DNA of 64,000 nucleotides from Hemibagrus wyckioides (taxonomy: Eukaryota; Chordata; Actinopteri; Siluriformes; Bagridae): NCBI RefSeq assembly GCF_019097595.1, contig NC_080717.1, forward strand, positions 13,014,336 to 13,078,335. Reading direction: 5' to 3'. The position numbers and the translations under genes were made by a program. Below, piece by piece: positions 56,230 through 64,000 of this stretch. Position 1 is the first letter of the stretch. Every line of letters begins with the position of its first letter. The notes beneath the pieces were generated by a model. It saw nothing but the letters and a program-made list of their open reading frames with translations. It did no database searches and had not been told where the DNA came from.

Positions 56230-56700
56230 AACAAAACATTGCATGTCCACAATTTTCCACAATTATTCATACTCTTTCTCGATAATTAATGGCACAGCCT
56301 TTATTTTTCATCAAAGCTGTCAAATGGATTTTAAGTTGTTTGCACATTTTCACTGGGATTTTGGACCACTACCACTCTTATGCATAGATCTCCAGGTTCT
56401 TGAGGTTGGAAGGCTTCCTTGCAATAACTCTTGTCTTCGGTTCTCTAATTTCTCAAATTTCACAAATTCTCATTTGGATTCAGGTCTGGACTCTGGCTTG
56501 GTCACTCAAAACATATTGTTCTCTGCCAACCATTTCTTGTTCACTTGTGCTCTGTGTTTTGGATTGTTATCTTGTTGGAAGTTCCACTGCATCTGCATTT
56601 GCTCCAGAATCTTAATATTTTTTCATGATGCCATTTACTTTTCCAAGGTCGTATGGCCCATTTGCTGAAATACACCCACAAAGCACCACCATCATACTTA
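56230..56700 (-). mobile_element. Tc1-like element, type D, decayed
   Basis: Minus sense: FQQDNNPKHRAQVNKKW near 56,590-56,540 (second catalytic Asp), and after a frame change TWRSMHKSGSGPKSQ near 56,400 (C-terminal region). Stops are abundant. It adjoins the 5' end of a plus-strand type C LINE. Confidence 0.6.
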
Positions 56701-56789
56701 CCATACTTAGTAACATATAAACCACCATATTTTTCCATACATACCACATACCACCATACTTTTCGTCCAGGATGGCGGTGTGGCAGTAG

Positions 56790-57403
56790 CACACAGTGGC
56801 CACTCCGGACCAAAAATGGTGCTATTGTCCCATTATAGCCCAACTTTCACAGCATATGGACATGAGATACAGCGGTGTTCATGTGTACGACCGCCAGACA
56901 CTACTGGGATGTGGGAATCATGCACCAGCCAACGTGCATGACGACTATGGAAAAAGCGTCGCAATCTCAGTTTGCTGCGGAGACCAGGCCCCGAGCCCTC
57001 GGTGTCGCCTGATGCCGGTGGTCACGAGAGGAGTCGACAGAAGCGGTGTGCGAGGAAGCGGAAGCACAGAAATAGGGCGGGTGTCCTAGGCTAAAAACAA
57101 ACCCTAGCTGGCTGGCACTCCCCTCCATACTGCATCAAATGTCTGCTCCCTGGACAATAACCTGGACTACATTCGACTCTGTGGCGAACTACACGGCGTG
57201 AGTACAGGGACTGCTTTGTCTTTGTTTTCACGGAGGCGTGGCTCAGTGACAGAGTTCCGGACGCCGCCTTTCAGCTAGCCGGGCTAACTGCATTTCCTGC
57301 GACAGGAATGCAGCTCTGTGTGGTAAGACTCACGGTGGTGGCTTGTGTGTTTTACATCAACACGGAGTGGTGTAAGGACTCTGTGCTTGTGTCTAATTAC
57401 TAG
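56790..57403 (+). pseudogene. LINE type C (long copy), 5' and endonuclease start
   Basis: The leader and start of a type C LINE on the plus strand: GVHVYDRQTLLGCGNHA near 56,875, a spacer, and then endonuclease N-terminal blocks at 57,130-57,400 ([15 protein letters not shown] and [15 protein letters not shown]). At 57,404 a hAT-type repeat begins. The LINE resumes at about 58,290. Confidence 0.6.
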
Positions 57404-58270
57404 GGATGCAACAATACAGTTAACCCACGGTTCAATACATACCGCGGTTTTTAACCATGGTTTTCGGTTCGGTTCGGATGGCTCGGCAAATTAAAGTTTT
57501 TTTACCATTATTCTTTGCTTAGGTGACAGGAACAGTATGTTAAGAAGAAAAAAAATTGGTTTTAGTTGCGCTCTTTTTTTCCCCAATCCGCTATGTAATG
57601 AACAGTAAGGGTGAGACAACTCTGTTGCCTGCGAGGTCCAACTATCTGTTATTAGAGCAAGGCTTTGCGCTTTAGCCAATTGGTTTTAGAAATTTTTGCG
57701 CGTTTTTTTGTAGAGATCGGGAAAAAAGGCCGTGTCTGTAGTGTGTAACGCGGTTTGAGTACTTTTAGTTGCCGAAAGCCCACATCACCGATCACAGAAA
57801 ACAGCTGCAAATCTTTAGCAATTATGATGTTATAATTATTTTTTGTGTCTCTCGGAACCAGTTGTGTATGAATGCTGGAAGGAATCAGCTAGGGACTGTT
57901 GCTTTTTGGATGCCTGTGTTACCTTCTTCCCCACAGTGATATCTCTGGGTGATGGAGCTGCAGATGTGTGGTCATGTTGGAAGTATTTCCATGTCAGTAT
58001 GTAACTTGTGTGTAACACTGCTTAAACAGTCATTTTTTTGTTTAGCATTTTTGTTTCATCGCCATCATAGTCAACAACAAATCCAAAATGTTCCCACACC
58101 ACAGATTTGAAAGACGGAGCTGCTTCCACATATTTGTCTTGCTTCACCGCTCTCCAGGGTTAGAGTGAAATCTGACACCAGCATCGCAAGCATGGTTACC
58201 GCCCCTAACTTTAGCGCTCACTGATTGGATATTTACTTGCGGGGAGGCGTGTCTGTCTCAGCGCGTAGAC
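57404..58270 (-). mobile_element. hAT element relic with BED zinc finger
   Basis: The left end, TAGGGATGCAACAATACAG followed by ACGGTTCAATAC, is a familiar fish hAT terminus. Inside, minus strand, 58,130-57,836 encodes VVWEHFGFVVDYDGDET (start of a BED finger), then a stop, then TSYILTWKYFQHDHTS in the following part and ITVGKKVTQASKKQQ. The right terminus was not found. It separates two parts of the type C LINE, so it inserted into it. Confidence 0.65.
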
Positions 58271-58289
58271 ATACAGTACAGGCAAACAC

Positions 58290-59118
58290 AAACAGGCAGT
58301 CATTCCACCCAGCATTAATGCTAAGGAGGCTCTGTGTGAGCCTGCAGAATGCACACCCCGACGGACTGTTTATTATCGCCGGAGATTTCAGTCATGCAAA
58401 TCTCAAGTCTGCTCTCCCTAAATTTCATCAGCATGTGGACTTTGCGACGAGAGGGGCGAACACGCTGGATCTTGTTTACACAAACATTCTCGGCGCATAC
58501 CATGCGGAGCCCCGCCCCACCTTGGCTACTCAGACCACATCTCTGTTATGTTGATTCCAGCATACAGACCCCTCGTCAGACGCACCAAATCGGTTCTGAA
58601 ACAGGTTAAAACCTGGCCAGCAGGAGCCATCTCTTTCGAGTGCACTGACTTGAACATGTTCAGGGAGGCTGCAACCAACGGCGATACCACAGACTTGGAG
58701 GAATACATGTCATTAGTGACCAGCTACATTGGAAAGTGCATTGATGACGTGACCATCATCAAGACGATCACCACACGCTCCAACCAAAAGCTATGACCGC
58801 AAATGTGCATGCACTGCTAAAATCCAGAGACTCTGCCTTCAGAGCTGGAGACAAGGATGCCCTGAGAACAGCATGGGCCAAACTGTCTCGAGCCATCAGG
58901 GAGGCAAAGCACGCACCCTCCCAGAGACTCCACGGCCACTTCCATAGCAGTGGTGTCACTCGGCGCATGTGGCAAGGCATCCAGTCCATCACCAACTACA
59001 GGCTAGCTCCACCTGCCTGTGACAGTGATGCCTCCCTTCCAGATGCGCTGAACAAATTCTATGCTCGGTTTGAGGCACGAAATGATGTGACGGCAAGGAA
59101 GATCGTCCCTCCTCCAGA
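58290..59118 (+). pseudogene. LINE type C (long copy), endonuclease end to pre-RT
   Basis: 58,340-58,554 reads LFIIAGDFSHANLKS (GDF endonuclease block) and [14 protein letters not shown]. After a frameshift comes [23 protein letters not shown] at 58,560-58,790, then 58,793-59,118 ([19 protein letters not shown] and [18 protein letters not shown]). It ends at 59,118 where a minus-strand tail of the same family begins. Confidence 0.75.
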
Positions 59119-60282
59119 GATTCAAGATTCAAGAAGCTTTATTGTCATTTCAACCACATATAGCTGACGCAGTACATAGTGAAATGAAACAACGTTTCTC
59201 CAGGACCTGGTTCTACATAAACATACAACAACAAAGTTCAACACAAAACAACACCACAGAGCTAGGACAGGAGTTTGTCTTAGCCACGTAAAGTGTGCAG
59301 CTAGGTGCAAACAGAGCATAGACAAGACAGTGCAAAAGACAATAAATACAAGAAAGACAACACAAAAAACACAGGACACTTAGCACCGAAAAAGAAAGAA
59401 AAGAACGTGTAATGGAATGTAAGTGAAATAAAATAAGATAAAGTGAAATGATGTAAAAAAGTATTGTGCAAAAATATGGTGCAAAAATACACAGCAGCGC
59501 TTGAGGTAGTGCAAATAGAAATAAACATAAATATGACTAGCAGCGGATGACAGGTAGAGGTAGTGCAATAAGTAATGAACAATATAATTTGTGTGTGCGC
59601 ATGTCCACACAGTCAAGAGAGAGTGTGTGTGTATCTGTGTGTGAGAGAGACAGAGAGCTGATATACAGTTCAATCCTGTGTGTGAGAGAGTGTAGAACAG
59701 TTCAGTCCTGGGTGTTGAGGAGCCTGATGGCTTGAGGAAAGAAACTGTTACACAGTCTGGTTGTGAGGGCCCGAATGCTCCGGTTCCTCTTTCCAGATGG
59801 CAGGGGGGTGAAGAGTGTGTGTGAAGAGTGTGTGTGAAGAGTGTGTGTGAAGAGTGTGTGTGAAGAGTGTGTGTGAAGAGTGTGTGTGAAGAGTGTGTGT
59901 GAAGAGTGTGTGTGAAGAGTGTGTGTGAAGAGTGTGTGTGAGGAGTGTGTGTGAGGAGTGTGTGTGAGGAGTGTGTGGGGTCAGCCACAATGCACTTAGC
60001 TTTGCGGATGCAGCGTGCAGTGTAAATGTCCGTGATAGAGGGGAGAGAGACTCCAATGATCTTTTCAGCTGTCCTCACTATCCGCTGAAGGGTCTTGCGA
60101 TCCGAGATGGTGCAGTTCCCAAACCAGGCAGTGATGCAGCTGCTCAGGATGCTCTCGATGGTCCCTCTGTAGAACACATTCAGGATGGGGGAAGGGAGAT
60201 GGGCTTTCCTCAGCCTCCTCAGGAAGTAGAGGCACTGCTGGGCTTTCTTGGTGATGGAGCTGGTGTTGAGTGACCAGGTGCT
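59119..60282 (-). mobile_element. Truncated type C LINE inserted head-on in its own family
   Basis: Minus strand. The tail is at 59,119-59,225, and the C-terminal RT region at 60,282-59,980 ([19 protein letters not shown], then [18 protein letters not shown]). A minisatellite has expanded within the coding part. A 304-codon frame (60,294-59,380) is open only because this repeat lacks stops. The plus-strand copy resumes at once after 60,282. Confidence 0.85.
59809..59978. repeat. 13-bp minisatellite, about 13 copies
   Basis: The unit is GAAGAGTGTGTGT (later copies GAGGAGTGTGTGT). It arose from a single GAAGAGTGTGTGT present at the homologous place in other copies (compare 35,908-35,930). On the minus strand it encodes SHTLFTHTLHTHS-like repeats in every frame. 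Confidence 0.95.
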
Positions 60283-62165
60283 CTGTCTCACCACGGCTGA
60301 CGTGAGGAAAACTCAATGCCGGGTTAACCCATGGAAAGCTGCCGGACCAGACAACATTCCTGGCAGAGTGCTCAGGGAATGTGCAGAACAGCTAGCAGAT
60401 GTCTTCACTGACATCTACATCTCCATCTTCCAATGTGCCTAAAGTTCACCACCATCATCCCCGTGCTGAAGAAGTCTCCAGTGTCCTGTCTCAATGACTA
60501 CCGTCCTGTTGCACTCACACCCATCATCATGAAGTGCTTCGAGAGGCTTGTCATGAAGCACATTAAGAACCTGCCGCCACCATCACTAGACCCCATGCAG
60601 TTTGCATATCTTCCAAATCGCTCCACAGACAATGCCATCAGCACAACCTTTCATCTGGCCCTCACAAACCTGGACAATAAAGACACTTATGTATGAATGC
60701 TGTTCATAGACTTCAGTATTCAACACAGTCATTCCTCAGCACCTGATTGAGAAACTGAGCCTGCTGTGCACCAACACCTCACTCTGCAACTGGATCCTGG
60801 ATTTCCTGACTGGAGGAACTCAGTTAGTCCAGTTCAGGAACAGCATCTCCAGCACCACTACACTGAGCACTGAAGCTCCTCAGGGCTGTGTGCTCAGTCC
60901 ACTGCTGTTCACTCTGCTGACTCATGACTGTGCAGCAATGCACAGTTCTAATCATATCATCAAGTTCACTGATCACATGACCGTGGTGAGTCTCATCAGT
61001 AAGAACGATGAGTCAGCATACAGAGAGGAGGTGCAGCTTCTAACAGGCTGGTGTAAAGTCAACAACCTGTTTCTGAACATGGAGAAAAGGAAAGAGATGG
61101 TTGTTGACTTCAGGAGAACACAGAGTGACCACTCTCCACTGAACATTGACGGGTCCAACGTGGAGATCGTCAAGAGCACCAAATTTCTTGGTGTTCACCT
61201 GGCAGAGGACCTCACCTGGTCACTCAACACCAGCTCCATCACCAAGAAAGCCCAGCAGCAGCTCTACTTTCTGCGAAGGCTGAGGAAGGCTCATCTTCCA
61301 CCTCCCATCCTGACTACCTTTCACAGAGGGACCATCAAGAGCGTCCTGAGCAGCTGCATCACTGCCTGGTTTGGGAATTGCACTGTCTCGGATCACAAGA
61401 CCCTGCAGTGGATAGTGAGGACAGCTGAAAAGATCATTGGAGTCTCTCTTCCATCTGTTATGGACATTTACTCCACACGCTGCATCTGTAAAGCAAACAG
61501 CATTGTGGATGACCCCACACACCCTTCCTACACACTCTTTACCCTTCTGCCATCCGGAAAGCCAAAGCATTCGGACCCGCACAACCAGACTGTTGAACAG
61601 CTTCTTCCCTCAAGCAATCGGGTATCTCAACAGAGAACTGAACTGAGTTGGACACAAACACACACACCTGAGAACTGTTCTCAGCAGAGAACTGAACTGT
61701 GCTGGACATGGTGTTGTACACACACACACACGCACGCACAAAATTTGTCTTGTTTATAAATTCTTTAAATATTTATAACTGTTCACTTTTCATTATTTAA
61801 ATATACAGATCACTTTAATTAAATGTATCTGTTTTAACGTAATTACTTCTGTTGCTTCTGCTGATATATTTACTGTTACTATCTGTCTTTGCACCCACTG
61901 TTAACACTGTTTTTTGCACAAGAGTCTGCGTTATATGTCTTGTTTTTGTCTGCACTGTCTTGTCTTGTCATCTGTCTTGTGCACTTATGTTGTATGTTTA
62001 GTTTCTAAAGAATGCACCTTGTAGTAATAGTTAAGCTCTGTGTTTATCCGCATCACCTGTACTTTTGTTTTTGTTCTGTGTAGCACCTCTGGTCCAGGAG
62101 GAACGTTGATTCACTTCACTGTGTACTGCATCAGCTATATACGGTTAAAGTGACAATAAAGCTTC
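60283..62165 (+). pseudogene. LINE type C (long copy), RT and 3' end
   Basis: Resumes with [18 protein letters not shown] and [19 protein letters not shown], then [20 protein letters not shown] and [16 protein letters not shown], then a decayed first catalytic block near 60,700. 60,890-61,759 is open with [15 protein letters not shown], but the active site reads KFTDHMTVV where the intact copy has KFADDTTVV, so catalysis is lost. Other blocks are [16 protein letters not shown] and [18 protein letters not shown]. The 3' untranslated region and tail run to 62,165 (TGACAATAAAGCTTC). Confidence 0.85.
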
Positions 62166-62287
62166 TTTGACTATGACTTTGACATGCTTGACCATGGGGA
62201 TGCTGTTCTTGTGGTTGAATGCAAGCTGATGGAGGCAGTGTGAAGTTCTGCTGTGAAACTTGCAATATAGCTTTGACCACCTACCAG

Positions 62288-62840
62288 GGCTGCACAATTA
62301 ATTGATTTTCTAATCGCGATTTTGATTACAGATGCCACGATTACGTAATTGTTCAAAGCTGCGGTTACAAAAAAAATCTACTTACATTATTCTGTGTGCT
62401 TAAGGGGTGGTTATTGCATGTTACATTGTGAGGGGCAAATAAAGACTTTTAATAGGCCTAATAGTCTGTAGGTGTGTCCTTATCAACGCCCCCAATTATC
62501 CACTTGCACATGTCTATCTCGTCATGTTAATTTCACGAACATGTGCGCTGACAAAGAAACATCAACTAGTTTGCAAAGTGTTGCTGAGAAGAATCAGGAA
62601 TTAGAACCGAAAAGAAAGGACTTTTGACTGACCTCTCTCTCTGCACGCACACACGCACCAAAGTACCGCGAGAATGTGTGCTCGAATATGCTCTAGAACC
62701 GCTCTTGCGATACTTTGTCATACACCTATTGGTCTGTGCAGCGCCGCTTTCCCACAATGTGACAAAAATACCTTACAACCCTTGAGAGCGTCAGCAATAA
62801 AAAAAAAAAACTTTCAGAAAACACAACAATCTTATTATTC
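62288..62840. mobile_element. Left part of a non-autonomous hAT-like element
   Basis: CAGGGCTGCACAATTAATTG at 62,288, then TCTAATCGCGATTTTGATTA, is a well-known fish hAT-type terminus. No inverse end lies before 62,850, where LINE sequence starts, so the right side is lost. No coding content. Confidence 0.6.
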
Positions 62841-62849
62841 AGATAATAG

Positions 62850-63960
62850 TCTAACTTATGAGTCTAACGTGAGGTCCTTCACGTTCTTCCTGGCGTTGGT
62901 CCAGCATCGCTTGTTGTAGACTGAGTGCAGGTCATGGAGCTCGGTACGGATGATGCGCTCAGCTGATCGCACCATCCTCTGAAGAGCTTGTCTGTCCTGC
63001 ATGGTGCTGTTCCCGAACCAGGTTGTGATGCTTCCCATCAGGATTCTCTCTATGGTGCAGGAGTAAAAGTTCCTAAGCACTTTAGCGGGCAGCCAAAAGT
63101 CTCTCAAGCGTCTGAGGTGGAAGAGACGCTGCTGGGCCTTTTTCACCACGGTGTTGATGTGACAGGACCATGAAAGGTCCTGCGTAATGTGGACACAGAG
63201 GTATCTGAAGCTCTCCACTCTCTCCACTGGGCTGTCGTCAATCATGCTTTTTGCTGAAGTCCACTATCAGTTCCTTTGTCTTGCTGACCTTAAGGAGGAG
63301 GTTGTTCCTCTGGCACCAGTTCTCCAGATTCCTCATCTCCTACAGGTAGGCCATCTCATTGTCGTCGGAGATCAATCCGACCACAACAGTGTCGTCAGCA
63401 AACTTGATGGTGGTGGAGTTTGTAGTGGCTATACAGTCATGCGTGTACAAAGAGTATAGCCGGTGGCTCAGAACACAACCGTGGGGGGCTCCAGTGCTGA
63501 GGGTGAGGGAGGCTGAGACATGTCTGCCCATCCTTACTGCCTGTGGTTTGCCAGTTAGGAAATTGGAGATCCACTGACACAGAGATGTGCTGAGTCCCAT
63601 GTGCTCCAGCTTGGTGGTGAGTGTGGAGGGAATTATAGTGTTAAACACTGAACTGTAGTCAACAAACATCATTCTAACATAATTCCCCTTTCTAGTGTCC
63701 AGATGAGTGAGTGATGTGTGAAGGTGAGAAATGGCATCATTTGCGGCCTGTAAGCAAACTGTAGTGGATCCAGTGTGTATGGTAGTGAAGAGATGGTGAA
63801 GTCTCTGACCAGCGCTCAAAGCACTTCATCACTACTGAGGTCAGGGCTACCAGGCGGTAGTCATTGAGGGAAGCTGGATGGGGTTCTCAGAGCATAGAAG
63901 GTGTTCAGCTTGTCTGCTAGAGACACGTCCACATTCCTCATACCGGATGTTGGTGCTTTA
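62850..63960 (-). pseudogene. LINE type E RT, minus strand, runs toward the right edge
   Basis: Minus strand. 63,819-63,340 reads [18 protein letters not shown] (first Asp), [26 protein letters not shown] and [14 protein letters not shown] (active site). After a frame break, 63,245-62,856 reads VERVESFRYLCVHITQDL, HLRRLRDFWLPAKVL and AERIIRTELHDLHSVYN. Upstream RT sequence continues to about 63,960. It resembles type C in design but differs in sequence. The 3' end stops near 62,850 without a tail. Confidence 0.8.
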
Positions 63961-64000
63961 TAGTCCGTTATTGTCCTTAGCCCCTGCCACAGGCTCCTAG

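Noticed and set aside
59380..60294. 304-codon minus-strand frame as a gene
   Set aside because: It joins a LINE C-terminus, a stop-free minisatellite and non-coding LINE tail. The HTLHTH repeats reflect the 13-bp unit.

Overview
The window looks like a teleost (ray-finned fish) chromosome segment made almost entirely of transposable elements, with one short piece of probable host gene. This rests on the repeat types: Tc1/mariner elements, hAT elements with exact 8-bp target duplications, an L2-type LINE with the usual fish 3' tail, chromodomain-bearing Ty3/gypsy elements, decayed endogenous retroviruses, and long (TA)n, (TG)n and (GA)n tracts. No bacterial-style operon, CRISPR array, rRNA or tRNA gene is visible. 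I cannot assign the species.

Layout. 0-3.7 kb: decayed transposon-derived coding relics and a degenerate Tc1-like copy. 3.8-6.2 kb: a hAT-type element with a perfect 8-bp target duplication, carrying a nested Tc1-like element. 6.5-9.8 kb: a minus-strand L1-type LINE cut by a 1.08-kb hAT-like element (itself containing another) and by an LTR-like insert. 11.7-12.6 kb: a retroviral LTR, primer-binding site and leader. 13.7-27.8 kb: a nest in which a minus-strand LINE encloses an endogenous retrovirus, which encloses a chromodomain Ty3/gypsy element, which encloses 3.8 kb of further material including a four-exon gene-like unit. 28.4-33.8 kb: a LINE split by an LTR-like piece and a nearly intact L2 LINE. 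34-38.3 kb: the same LINE type split by a second LINE in the opposite orientation.

38.6-41.3 kb holds the two best-preserved coding units. One is a two-exon open frame with clean GT-AG splice sites and a Ser/Pro-rich product that I do not recognise. The other is a complete Tc1-like element with perfect terminal repeats and an open DD34E transposase. 44.5-48.7 kb is a second Ty3/gypsy element with a mutated integrase catalytic residue. 48.9-53.1 kb holds LINE, hAT and Tc1 relics. 53.5-55.2 kb contains what looks like the 5' end of a host gene on the plus strand (an untranslated exon, an intron with a MITE-like element, and a first coding exon ending in GTATGT). 55.4-64 kb returns to repeats: a plus-strand LINE interrupted first by a hAT/BED relic and then by a minus-strand copy of its own family, and finally a different minus-strand LINE running off the right edge.

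The genes do not form a pathway. What the window records is an insertion history. Most open frames are broken; the exceptions are the Tc1-like transposase, the L2 LINE (about three lesions), the two-exon frame and the presumed host first coding exon.
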